DNA of 64,000 nt from Trichomonas vaginalis G3. Lineage: Eukaryota; Parabasalia; Trichomonadida; Trichomonadidae. Made by a program: the position numbers and the translations under genes. Location of the stretch: assembly GCF_026262505.1 (NCBI RefSeq), contig NC_067206.1, positions 25,993,896 through 26,057,895 on the forward strand, in the 5' to 3' direction. How positions within the stretch are numbered: position 1 is the first letter of the stretch; every line of letters begins with the position of its first letter. The notes under the pieces were generated by a model that searched no databases, was not told where the DNA came from, and saw only the letters and a list, made by a program, of their open reading frames with translations. Shown here one piece after another: positions 22,690 through 31,893 of this stretch.

Positions 22690-24600
22690 ATATAATCTTT
22701 TCCATTCCTGCTGGGTCTGTAATACCAGCTACAACATGTGTATGATTTCTGCAGTTCCACAAGAAAATACCTGTGCTAACATCTTTGGGTCATCTGAGAT
22801 ATCATATCTATTCATTCCCTGTCTATTCGAACCCGCTGCAAGATTTATATAACCTCTTTTTGTTATTGAATGTGAATGGTTTCCTTCCACAGATGTTCTT
22901 CCACTGAACCTATGCATATGTGAAGGAAGGTTTTCAATACCTATTTTCTTTGAACCTCCCATCTTCATTGACTGGTATAGTGTAGAATGGAAAACTGTCA
23001 ACTATTCAATACCTCTACCACAAATAAAGTGTTTGGATTTATTGGATTTCATAGACGTATAAACAGCTCCTATAGATATATTAAATCATATATGCTCATA
23101 ACTCTATAAACATATTCTAAAGAACTTATGTCATTAAAACCATTGGAATGTATCTCCCGGATGAAATGTGCATTTGTTCCACTTTTATAATGTAATGTTA
23201 GTTCAATAGAATTATCCAAGAAAATTCAAAAGTATCTGGTTGAAGACCTCTAACAAATTCAAATGGAGTTCTGGTTCACCATTTATAATTTCTGTTGTAA
23301 ATGTCATGTATCTGGTTTCGAAAATTTCTTTGTTAGTTCTGCATCCACATAAGTTTTATCTGCTTTCTTATCTAACATTGCTGGTAGTCATATGCTTCAA
23401 AGTTTCTGGCATGATCTTCGGTATTCCTGCAACTCTTATCTAAATTGTTAAGAGTATTTTACGCTTGTACTTGGATTTTCTAATGGTGCACTTGAACCAA
23501 GGTCAAAGTTCAATATTATGTCGTCTGCTCTAACAGTAGTGAAGGATTTATGTGTATGGTTCTTGTCAGCTTTCTTATATATAAATCTTGAGCAGTGAAT
23601 TTAATATTATGTTCATCCTTCATGACATAAACATCTTTACATCTAATGTTTCTCATCGTCGTTATGTCGTCATCCGATGTTAAACCTTGTGGAAAGTTAG
23701 GAGGTTTACAATATAATGCATCCCCACCAGTTTCTTCAACCGTTCCTTCAATACTTTCTATACAAACAGTTGTGAAGAAATCATTGTGTATGGTTCTTAT
23801 CTGCTTTCTTATCTAACATGTGTGGTAGTTCATGTGTTTCAAAGTTTCTGACATGACCTTCAATGTTCATACATTTACTATTTAAGGAGTTTAGTGTATC
23901 TTTTACGCTTGTACTTGGATTTTCTAATGGTGCACTTGAACAAGGTCAAAGTTCAATATTATGTCGTTGCTCTAACAGTAGTGAAGGATTCGTTTGTATG
24001 TTCTTGTCGCTTTACTGTCTAATGTAGCTTGAAGTTCATTTATATCGGAGATGTTGTGTTTATGAGATTTCAAAACTTTGTTCATTGCGTCAAGTTCATC
24101 TTTGTCAGCTTTACTTTTAATAGCATCTTAACGTATTTTTGACTTAACTCTCAAAGTAAATCTTGGTTCAACTAATACACATTAACATTGAAAGTAGAGG
24201 CATAAATTTCACCGGTATAACCAAATGCTTCTGGTGCTTATGCTACATCATACTGTACAGTAAGCAGCTTATGTCATAACCTTTAGCACGATATGTATTT
24301 TATCTTCTTCATTAACATTTTTTGTCTTCGCTTCATCACTTCGTTTTATTATCCATGGTAGTCGTTATAATCGTTCGTCTGAAGTTATATAATGAACATG
24401 TGTTCTTGTCCGTCTTTCGGCTAATTTCTCATTAAATCATTCACTTCTAATTCAACTCTTCGCAGAACTCTTATTATCATTAATCTTTTTCATTAATTCG
24501 GTAATTACGTCATAAAGACTATATTCTGTTTTCGGTTTGTAAATAATGAGTCAAAATTTTTATCATTACATCGCTGACATTAATGATATCACCAATCCTT
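22690..24600 (-). pseudogene. Phage-like tail-collar fibre protein, Maverick 1 fossil
   Basis: Counterpart of 53048-54475. Recognisable pieces include GGSKKIGIENLPSHMH, then HSHSITKRGYINLAAGS. Broken many times and more diverged from Maverick 2 than the genes to its right. Confidence 0.65.
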
Positions 24601-26026
24601 TTTCATTTATTCTCTTCATTAATTCTGCAATATGACGAATATATAATCTGTTAATTATTCTCTTCATCGAGGGTTATAGAATGTTTTGAAATTGAATCAT
24701 TAACTCCTCTAAATAAATCAATAACTTCAGATACACGTTTTAATGTCTCGAATAACTGACCAGTATCCTGCACTATGTGGCTCTGAGCCCGTTGGGCTCT
24801 GTTGTTCATGTTCTTCGTTCCCGTCGTTACGTGGTTTTATATCTTAACCATCATCAACGCAGCCATAACCGGAGGGTTTTGTTGCTACCTGTTCGAAAAT
24901 CCGTCCGTTATGTATGGTATATCTAAATAATTTCTTTGTGTTTGTTAAAACATTTGAAACAAGTCTTTTAAAACCATCTACAAAATTTCCTGTTCACCTA
25001 ATGTTCTTGCACATTTTACAAGCTCACCCATCCCGCTTTTGACCAAAAACGTCCATATTGCATTTATTTCACTCTGTATAGTTGTCCATTCAGCGAAACT
25101 AACACCCGCATTCGCTAAGCTGAAAATGAAATTCAGTGGATCGAACTTAATTCCACCTTCTTTTTCAATTTCAACAGAACTCACTAACATGAGATTTTAA
25201 ATATTCTTTCGTTAAAATGGTTTCCCTGATGTATGATTAACGAAACTATCACCGTCAAAAGTTAACGATTCAATTTCGTCGTGATGCTTTTATTTCATAC
25301 ACCGCTTATTGATAGTTTTTGGTCACGTTCTAGAAGCATATGAAACATTAATGATTGATTATATGTTTATGAATGAGTTAAAATCAATGATTTTCATTAA
25401 TGACGCTTTAATGATTCATTTACTGTCGAATCCCTAAAGTAATTAATGAACTGTCGTTAATGAAAGTACACTGCAAACCGTCGAGTTTGATCAAATCCTG
25501 TAGTTGGTGCAGGAATATTAATGAATATAGTCATTAAATCATTAAGTGACGTAAATAATGTTGTCGTTTTTGATTTAATTTCTTTAGCATTGTTTATAAT
25601 GGTAATTCATTTCTGTAGTTTCTGAATTAAAGATATTCGCTAAAATGTTTGTAAACTGTTTTGAACAGCTGTGTAAACCGTTGAATCCGGAACTCTTACG
25701 ATTTCACCGTCTTAATAAAGGCATTGCACATGGTGTAGTGCTTGGATCGAATCTTTTTGGGTTATGATTCAACATATATTCTAATGCTTCATGAACAGAC
25801 TTATATACTGTTGTGTCGTTCTTCATGACAATTCACCATTTACAATGAATGGCATAGTGCATGGAGTTAAAATAGGGTCAAACTTTTCATAGTCCTTCCA
25901 TGTTATGTATTTCTCGGTATTTCCATCACTGATAACAATATATTTGTCAGTAAGTGTGAGAGAGTATTGACCAAAATATAAACGTTTAGCTCTGTCAGCT
26001 TCATACGCATATGCAGCTATACTCAT
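24601..26026 (-). pseudogene. Fibre-associated protein, Maverick 1 fossil
   Basis: Counterpart of 51583-52830. The first residues (MSIAAYAYEADRAKRL, from 26026) match, but the collagen-like Gly-X-Y run of Maverick 2 is not visible and the remainder is strongly diverged. Broken many times. Confidence 0.5.
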
Positions 26027-26043
26027 ATTTTAATGAGAATAAA

Positions 26044-26818
26044 ATGTTGTTCTATTTGCAAAGTACAGACCCAAACGAATACGGGACAGTAAAGCTACAA
26101 ACAAACTTAGGTCTTCAGAATGAAGCACTTGCTTTCAGAGGTTGACTTCAATACTATCGCTTCATTCGTTATAACAGATGAAACAGATTTCATGGAGCTT
26201 GAAATAGATGGAAAGAAGCATGAAATAAGATTTCACAATAATGTAGAATATAAGATGGAAACATTAGCTGGAGTGTTAAATGCTCTCATAAATACTACAA
26301 TAAACAAGGATAACGAAGAAAACTTAATGAATGTTAAACTTATTGCAGGAGTTTTGAAGTTCAGTTATGCAAAGGAGTTTAAGATAACACGAATGAGTCA
26401 TAGAGTTCAATTGCTTCTGGGAGCATACCATATGACATTTCCTTTGAAAAGTGTTGACAAAACGATTGAGATGAAATCTGTTCCATACGTATGTTATGGT
26501 AATTGTTTGTACATTGAGTCTAAAATAGCTAATGTCACAGGCATTTCAGGAGTTAATAGTAAAGGTTCAGTAGAATATAAGTCTTTCTGTTATGCAGTCA
26601 ATTCAATGTTCATTCCAAACGTTCCTGTCATAGCAACTCATTTAGGTAAATGGATTCGCATTAGTCCTCATAATTTGAAAGACATGCAATTCAGACTTGT
26701 TGACTTTCAAGGCGAGCCTGTAGAACTGAAGGCACCAGTGCGAATGACTGTTGAAGTTGACTTTTTAGAAAATATTAAATGCAACAGCTTACAAGAGAAC
26801 TCAGAGCTAAAAATATAA
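26044..26818 (+). pseudogene. Penton-like virion protein, Maverick 1 copy
   Basis: Starts MLFYLQSTDPNEYG at 26044, 17 bases from the divergent fibre gene. The C-terminal half shows GNCLYIESKIANVTGISG and later MQFRLVDFQGEPVELKAP, a pattern shared by minor capsid/penton-type jelly-roll proteins of Polintons. About one break. Maverick 2 counterpart: 50820-51565. The virion role is inference from fold-like pattern and context. Confidence 0.6.
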
Positions 26819-27048
26819 AGTATGAATGTTATGTATTAGGTCATGAACTTTGGTTGTTGCTGTTTGATGAAACAAATGAGTTAGTTATGTCAGTCAAGAG
26901 AACAGAAAAAGGCGTCAAAGGCGCCGAGCGCAAAGCGCTATATTGTGTTAGTGAAAACTGCACCAAGTCAATAAGATTAGGTTTGCATTATGAAGATGAG
27001 TTCGATACTGTTGAAGAAGTTTTGGATAGATATTACAAATTGCTTTAA
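26779..27048 (+). CDS. Small Maverick protein of unknown function, copy 1
   Basis: 89 residues, MQQLTRELRAKNIKYECYV, mixed alpha/beta. It overlaps the end of the upstream penton-like gene and converges on the next gene with a 4-base overlap at 27045-27048. A GC-rich double hairpin (26911-26939) lies inside the coding region and is shared with Maverick 2. Confidence 0.55.
   Translation: MQQLTRELRAKNIKYECYVLGHELWLLLFDETNELVMSVKRTEKGVKGAERKALYCVSENCTKSIRLGLHYEDEFDTVEEVLDRYYKLL
26911..26939. repeat. GC-rich double hairpin F, Maverick 1
   Basis: Stem GGCG/CGCC followed at once by AGCGC-AAA-GCGCT. It is inside an open reading frame. The same double hairpin is at 50668-50696 in Maverick 2, so it predates their split. 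Confidence 0.6.
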
Positions 27049-27515
27049 TTTACTAAAACATATTTCAAACAAAGTTTATATTCTGTTGAAAGTTTTGTAT
27101 ATTCATTCGAATATTTATACTTAAACTCAACTCCTGTAGTTCCTGGTGTTTCAATGATGCGGATGTTACCTATTTTCATGAATGGTGGCGTTTGACCACA
27201 GCATTCGATTTCAGGGTCGAGATAGTCAATGACACATTGTTTCCCTGTTATTCGTGATATAACATTTTCAAGGTCCTCCTTTGTTAGAATTATTTGGTTC
27301 TTGCTTATAAGATTTGTCAAAAGCTTCTTATCGTCTTTGAGTAAAATTGTTTGGTATAACTGAAGAAGGTAATGGTCTACGTTATCTGAAGGATTTGTTT
27401 GAACATTTGTGTAAGGGTTGTCGTTGGCTTCTCTTGAAAGAACTTGGTCCAGTGGTGGATACTCTAACTTAACATCTGATGTAGCGTTAGCGTTTGAAGC
27501 TGAGTTTAAATTCAC
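27045..27515 (-). CDS. Maverick protein of unknown function, copy 1
   Basis: About 156 residues, with an Asn/Ser-rich N-terminus and a C-terminal globular part (QCVIDYLDPEIECCGQTPPF). The only in-frame start at the 5' edge is a GTG at 27515, so the true start is uncertain. Counterpart: 50041-50495. No family recognised. Confidence 0.55.
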   Translation of the reverse strand: MNLNSASNANATSDVKLEYPPLDQVLSREANDNPYTNVQTNPSDNVDHYLLQLYQTILLKDDKKLLTNLISKNQIILTKEDLENVISRITGKQCVIDYLDPEIECCGQTPPFMKIGNIRIIETPGTTGVEFKYKYSNEYTKLSTEYKLCLKYVLVN

Positions 27516-27565
27516 GGATTTCAGTTCTGTCTGGCTCTTTCAAACACTCCGAACTATAATTCTTT

Positions 27566-28084
27566 ATGACAATATTGTTTGTCGTTCGTGAGTCAACATT
27601 TGATGTTGGTTCAATTGGAACATTAACGGCACCAGCTAAGATGGATTTGCTTCTCATTTCATATAGAATAAAAACCTTTTATATGTATGAAATGAACAAT
27701 ATACTCGACAAGGGTTTGAATGTAAAGCTAACGAATGAAAATATTGTTGAATTCACTGAGACAGGAGCTGTGTATAAAGATGTAGAACTACTGAACAAAA
27801 GAGCTAAGGGAAGAAGCAGGAACATGAACAAAGGGTGGAAGCCTATAAAAATTTATGTCAATGATGGCTCAGGAGGTTCAAACATAAAGTATGCAGAAAG
27901 TTATAGAGTTTATGCTCTCAAAGGTGAAAAGCCTTCATTTAAGAACAGCTATTCTAACGCATATCCTCAAAAGCTAACGGATGGAGAAGTGGATGATATG
28001 AATGACAGCAAAAATATTAACAGAAATGGCGACAGAGATGCATGGAATTTGTTTACCATCAGTCAATTGAAGGTTAAACTTTAA
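27566..28084 (+). CDS. Maverick protein of unknown function, copy 1
   Basis: 172 residues, MTILFVVRESTFDVGSIG, beta-rich with a Gly/Asn-rich C-terminal half. It converges on the ATPase gene with a 4-base overlap (28081-28084). Counterpart: 49418-49935. Looks whole. Function unknown. Confidence 0.6.
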   Translation: MTILFVVRESTFDVGSIGTLTAPAKMDLLLISYRIKTFYMYEMNNILDKGLNVKLTNENIVEFTETGAVYKDVELLNKRAKGRSRNMNKGWKPIKIYVNDGSGGSNIKYAESYRVYALKGEKPSFKNSYSNAYPQKLTDGEVDDMNDSKNINRNGDRDAWNLFTISQLKVKL

Positions 28085-28968
28085 AACAATGTTGGTCGTT
28101 CCCATGGAATATTTTTGACTTTAATGGTATTAGTCATGATATGAATCTCAAGGTATGAACGAGGAGAGATGAGAGACTTATATGCTTCCCAAATTTCTTC
28201 AAAAGGTAATGTTATACCTGACTGTTTCCAAATGAGTTCAATATCATAGCGTGAGAAACCTTGAAAGATAACGAAGTCAGTTATGAGACGTTTTATGTTT
28301 AAAGCTAAAAACCTCCATGTTTGCATAAGTATTGCTACAGTTAAGTGGTAATGTCTGACTTTAGTAATGATGTTAGCTAATGGTGAGTCAGGCTTTGACA
28401 CTAAACCTTTACCAGCGAAGTCGTCGCAAACGAGCAGAGTGTTTGAAGGATATTTTTTGAAGGGGTATTTTGAAAGTTTTGATAGAATGTAGTTTGTCAG
28501 TCGTTTCATATCGTAAACTCCTGAGTACTGACGTAAGTGGTGTTTGTCAATAATTCTTTCCATCTCCTCAGAAGTCTTTTGCATTCCTGACTGTATAAAT
28601 TCAACGATGGCATAATATTTCCTCTTACGTCGAATGTAACGTTGAAGAAATTCAATGAGTTCACTGTCTGGAACTTTAACGACAGAGGCTTGAACTTTTG
28701 ACATAAATGTTTTCGCTGTTGAGTCCATAGAGTCTGAAGTTGCTGATATAATGATTTGGTCATAATATGAGTCATTTCCTAAACGTTCTGTTATGAGTAT
28801 ATGACGAATTAAATTAAATGTCTTACCTGAACCCATCTTTCCACAATAGAAATAAACGCCATTTGAACAGAACTCATAGTCCTTACTGAAAGGAAGAATG
28901 AGAGAAGAGTTAAGTTTGTCTGTAGTTTCATTCATGTCTTCATCTACGTCATGTATTAAATGCTTCAT
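28081..28968 (-). CDS. FtsK/HerA-type (A32-like) packaging ATPase, copy 1
   Basis: 295 residues. Walker A is YCGKMGSGKT at about residues 41-50, Walker B is TLLVCDDFAG at about 191-200, and a later ILMQTW strand fits the sensor region. This is the genome-packaging ATPase family shared by Polintons, virophages and large DNA viruses; its role would be to pump DNA into a capsid. It looks whole. It shares a 16-base spacer with the divergent gene at 28985. Confidence 0.88.
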   Translation of the reverse strand: MKHLIHDVDEDMNETTDKLNSSLILPFSKDYEFCSNGVYFYCGKMGSGKTFNLIRHILITERLGNDSYYDQIIISATSDSMDSTAKTFMSKVQASVVKVPDSELIEFLQRYIRRKRKYYAIVEFIQSGMQKTSEEMERIIDKHHLRQYSGVYDMKRLTNYILSKLSKYPFKKYPSNTLLVCDDFAGKGLVSKPDSPLANIITKVRHYHLTVAILMQTWRFLALNIKRLITDFVIFQGFSRYDIELIWKQSGITLPFEEIWEAYKSLISPRSYLEIHIMTNTIKVKNIPWERPTLF

Positions 28969-28984
28969 TTTATCTCCATTAAAA
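28969..28984. promoter_or_regulatory. Very short divergent promoter region
   Basis: Only 16 bases (TTTATCTCCATTAAAA) separate the two divergent ATGs at 28968 (-) and 28985 (+). The Maverick 2 spacer at 51566-51582 (TTTATTCTCATTAAAAT) between a different gene pair is nearly the same. Both contain a pyrimidine-CATTA pattern like the trichomonad Inr. Confidence 0.5.
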
Positions 28985-29865
28985 ATGCAAGTCAGAAATA
29001 TTCAGAACATAGCACCGAGTCTAACTGACAAGAGTATAAAGATATACTATGAACACGTTATGATGAAACCTACCAAAATTCAAGAAAGTCAGTATACTTA
29101 TGAATATCCAAGGCACTGGGTAGAGTATGTAGGAGGTGAGAAAGCTATTGAAATCAGACAGGTTCGAAGTATTCCAGCAGGAAGAACAATATTATTGAAG
29201 AACTTTAATGTTTTGAGGTATAATGATGAAACAAAGAAGCAAGATAGTTTTCCTGTTGCTGTGTATGTGAACCTAGACACAGGAGATGACATGAAAGTTT
29301 TTAACACAAAGCTTCAAACGGTAGTGAGAGAACAACTGACTGCGGAAGGACATCCATTACCTTCAGAAGTTAGCATAGCATATAATTTTGAAACAAACTC
29401 AATAGATTTTAAAGTCATCTCTGCAAAGAAGTCAGGTTTTACATTTAATGAAGCAGATGTATATTCGAATGAAAACTTCAAAGCTATTGCATGGTTAGAT
29501 AATGACGATTGCTTTAAAAAATATTTAAATTCAGTGACTCAAAGATGTCAATAGATGACCTTCGTGGAATGTTACCATCGACGTTTACAGTTGAAGGTTC
29601 AGCAGGATTGCTTACAAGATTGTCAATTGGTGGTATTTGGTCTCGTGAGAACATTGTTATAAAATCCAGTATAAGTGAATTTGCTGAAGAATCTATATTA
29701 TGTCTTTCAAACTACATGTATTCGCCACCGAAGCATTATAGTATAACAAACTTTGTCAGTAAGTTTAACATAAGACTTGTCGAACCTTCTTCAATGAAAG
29801 ATGTTGTGCTACCTAAAGATGGAAAGGATGGACTCATTATTGAGATGATTTTAATAGCATATTAA
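28985..29865 (+). pseudogene. Penton-like/minor virion protein paralogue, copy 1
   Basis: The region starts MQVRNIQNIAPSLTDKS at 28985 and ends DGKDGLIIEMILIAY at 29865. It shares ordered motifs with the protein at 63117-63971: a P-W-EK-I-I block near the N-terminus, GIW-R in the middle, and LP-DGKD-L-IE near the end. That supports duplication of one virion-type gene. About one break. Counterpart: 47637-48517. Confidence 0.6.
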
Positions 29866-30090
29866 ATGAGCTTGTTCTTGAAGGTCATTCATGATGAAAT
29901 AACTGTTGTAGAAGATGTTAGCAATTGTTCAGACATTTTGAAGCGAATAGATGATATAAGAAAGAAGTTTATGAAGCCGCAACGCGGCGAGGACGAAGTC
30001 CATGAGAATGTTTATGTTTCATTGACTTTCTCCAGTAAAGAGAACTTTTATGAGATAATATTGAAGAGAGATGATTTTAATATGGTGTAA
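29866..30090 (+). CDS. Small Maverick protein of unknown function, copy 1
   Basis: 74 residues, MSLFLKVIHDEITVVEDVS. It directly follows the previous gene and is directly followed by the next at 30091. Compared with the Maverick 2 copy it holds a 27-bp in-frame double-hairpin insertion at 29975-30001 that adds nine residues (KPQRGEDEV). Confidence 0.6.
   Translation: MSLFLKVIHDEITVVEDVSNCSDILKRIDDIRKKFMKPQRGEDEVHENVYVSLTFSSKENFYEIILKRDDFNMV
29975..30001. repeat. GC-rich double hairpin A (27 bp, present only in Maverick 1)
   Basis: First stem GCCGC-AAC-GCGGC, then GA, then second stem GGAC-GAA-GTCC. It is absent at the matching place in Maverick 2 (47540-47530), where the flanking ATGA-ATGA is uninterrupted. 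The same 27 bases occur at 59308-59334 in another gene of Maverick 2. Confidence 0.8.
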
Positions 30091-30603
30091 ATGGTAGCTT
30101 GGGCAGCTTTAGGCGCAATGGGAACAAAAGCATTAGCATTTGGAGCAAAAGCACTTGGGGCTTATGACGCAGTAAATAAAATGAGTGGAGGAAGAGTTTC
30201 GAAGACATTAGATGCAAATAAAGGAAAGATTGGAGGCTGGGTTGCAAAGAAGTTAAGATTAAATAAAATAGGACTCATAAATAAAGCATCCAATTTGGTT
30301 GCGACTGAGTCAGAAAATGCTTTAGGAAAGGACGATGAGTTTGCAAAACACGCAAAAGACTTTAATGACCAGATGAAAGGTGAAACAATGCATTTAAATA
30401 GAGTCGATGGAACTCTTCCTCCACCAGTAGTTCTTCCGTATGGTCCCTATGGAATGTATGGAAACCCTTACGAAAGACCATTTGACCCATTGACTGGTGG
30501 AAGTAACTGGTATCATTACGGACGAAGAAGAAAGACAGTTAAGCTGGAGACAGACGTGAAGAAAGCAACTAAAAAGAAACCAAGGAAGAGAGTTATAAAG
30601 TAA
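30091..30603 (+). CDS. Gly/Ala-rich protein with basic tail, copy 1
   Basis: 170 residues. A hydrophobic Gly/Ala N-terminus (MVAWAALGAMGTKALAFGAK) could insert in membranes or pack against capsid. The middle is helical, and the C-terminus is strongly basic (KKATKKKPRKRVIK), suggesting nucleic-acid contact. The layout is reminiscent of adenovirus minor core/capsid proteins, but no homology is claimed. The last codons form the inner edge of the right inverted repeat. Looks whole. Confidence 0.6.
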   Translation: MVAWAALGAMGTKALAFGAKALGAYDAVNKMSGGRVSKTLDANKGKIGGWVAKKLRLNKIGLINKASNLVATESENALGKDDEFAKHAKDFNDQMKGETMHLNRVDGTLPPPVVLPYGPYGMYGNPYERPFDPLTGGSNWYHYGRRRKTVKLETDVKKATKKKPRKRVIK

Positions 30604-30674
30604 TGAGAACGTTTATGTTATGAGAAATTTTTAACGTTAGTTTTATTTTTACTGAAAATTTTTATTTGGATGTA

Positions 30675-31001
30675 ATGACGAAAACTATTGAGATAACAAA
30701 CTACAACGGTCATGAGTTCAAGAACTTGTTCTTCGTTCCTCGTGAAAATACATTCTATCAGATACGAGGGAGAAAGGGTAAAGTTAGTTTAAGCATTTAT
30801 GACAACAAACATAATGGGAGATATATAAAAGCAATAGATACAAACGGTAAGCGTGTTTCATTAGCTTTGTCAAAACTTACTAACATTTATTTTGACAGTG
30901 ACTTTGACTCTGACGATTGGAGTGACAGCAGCGATACTGAAGAATATGAACTATTGTGTGAAGCACAGCAATGGGAAGCGCTGCAATACTTTTGTAAATG
31001 A
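30675..31001 (+). CDS. Maverick 1 terminal gene, right copy
   Basis: 109 residues from the ATG at 30675 (MTKTIEITNYNGHEFKNLFF). It has a compact basic beta-rich core and a very acidic stretch (DSDFDSDDWSDSSDTEEYE). It is carried wholly inside the terminal inverted repeat, so the element has two copies. Maverick 2 has an unrelated-looking gene in the same place. Not recognised. Looks whole. Confidence 0.55.
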   Translation: MTKTIEITNYNGHEFKNLFFVPRENTFYQIRGRKGKVSLSIYDNKHNGRYIKAIDTNGKRVSLALSKLTNIYFDSDFDSDDWSDSSDTEEYELLCEAQQWEALQYFCK

Positions 31002-31172
31002 GAACATTAGTGGGAACGTTAGTGAGAACGTTTATTTTTTCATTAGTGAAGTCGTTAGCGAAATGTTGGTGAGGTGAAGTGGTTGGTGGTTTTGTAAATA
31101 TTTAAGGTTAAGTTAGTGTTTGTGTTTGTGTTGTAAAATATACATTAGCGGTTTTGTAAAGTGTCAAACCGT

Positions 31173-31215
31173 TATCTTGGGTAAGGTGGAACGCAGTGCC
31201 GCCGTACCCAAGATA
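31173..31215. promoter_or_regulatory. Subterminal hairpin, Maverick 1 right end
   Basis: Complement of the left hairpin, again exactly 12 bases from the tip. Confidence 0.8.
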
Positions 31216-31227
31216 GGGATACTAACT

Positions 31228-31233
31228 CTCGTC
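31228..31233. repeat. Maverick 1 target site duplication, right copy
   Basis: CTCGTC, identical to 10901-10906. Confidence 0.92.
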
Positions 31234-31686
31234 CCCTGTTACTAAAAAGCGAAACTTCTTGGATTGATACGCACCCAATATAGAGAGGAGCTCTTTCGAA
31301 GATTGGACTCTAGATTTTTTTTGAACTGAATTAAGGTTGTGCGGAACCCAACGTGTATACGCTAGTTTGTAGTTCAAATAATTGTGCAGATAATAACTGA
31401 CTGTTGTACGTGGTATCTTTGTCATCTCCTCTATCCTTCTGAGTGATGCTCTTGGGTCTTCATCTAGCGCTTGAAGAATTGCTTTAATTTTTCTTTGATC
31501 CGGCGATTTTTTGTCAATTTTTATGATGGGCGCCTTTTTGTTCATGAAGTGATACATCCTAACATGATACGTTACAGTGGAATAGCTAGGAGCATCCATA
31601 CCGAAGCATTTTACCAATGTCTCGTAGACTTTTTTACAGTCTTTGCATTTTTTTGCAAGAGCGAGGATGTTTTCTTTATGATTCAT
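31228..31686 (-). pseudogene. Mariner transposase, N-terminal part
   Basis: From MNHKENILALAKKCKDCKK at 31686 the protein runs through a paired-like helix-turn-helix (TYHVRMYHFMNKK, then RRIEEMTKIPRTTVSYYL at about 31450-31380) and the WVPHNLN linker to the first catalytic aspartate in FLVTGDES, where the Maverick begins. This first D-E-S motif is exactly the Maverick target site. An upstream ATG at 31797 only adds a non-conserved leader. Confidence 0.85.
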
Positions 31687-31893
31687 TAAAAAAATGAAAA
31701 AAATCCTGCCAAAATTTCCCGCGAAACCGCCTCTTGTCTCAAAATTCATTTTATATCCCGGCATGGCGCCAAAATACAACATACTCATCATATACATATA
31801 TTCATATTTTTTATTATATATTTATAATCAGCATATATCTCCTTTAATAGTCTCATATAGAGCGGTGTGCTAAACGCACCTTTGGACACCCTA

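Larger units (their letters stand above)
10907..31227. mobile_element. Maverick/Polinton 1 (fossil, complete length)
   Basis: This 20.3-kb element has both ends: AGTTAGTATCCC at 10907 and its exact complement ending at 31227. It sits between perfect 6-bp duplications CTCGTC (10901-10906 and 31228-31233), the size Mavericks make. It carries the family hallmarks: packaging ATPase, rve integrase, protein-primed family B polymerase, and capsid-like and penton-like proteins. No adenovirus-type cysteine protease was recognised. It is broken: the left two thirds (about 11.0-25.8 kb) has dozens of small breaks, and the right third is almost intact. The close match of that third to Maverick 2 and the clean target duplication suggest a young insertion, although part of the left-hand damage could be poor assembly. 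Confidence 0.93.
30583..31227. repeat. Maverick 1 right terminal inverted repeat
   Basis: About 645 bp, the partner of 10907-11535. Its inner edge lies within the last codons of the gene at 30091-30603. Confidence 0.85.
10268..31893 (-). mobile_element. Tvmar1-type mariner (split by Maverick 1)
   Basis: Terminal inverted repeats TAGGGTGTCCAAAGGTG (from 10268) and its complement (ending 31893) continue as TTTAGCAC-type sequence with a few mismatches. They are flanked by TA target duplications at 10266-10267 and 31894-31895. Leaving out the Maverick and one copy of its 6-bp target duplication, the mariner would be 10268-10906 plus 31234-31893, about 1.3 kb, the usual mariner size. The transposase is on the minus strand. 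The element lies inside the ankyrin gene and in turn hosts the 20.3-kb Maverick 1. Confidence 0.9.

Noticed and set aside
27566-28084. Maverick cysteine protease
   Set aside because: No adenain-type His/Cys motifs are visible, so it is left as unknown; the protease may lie outside the window or be unrecognisable.
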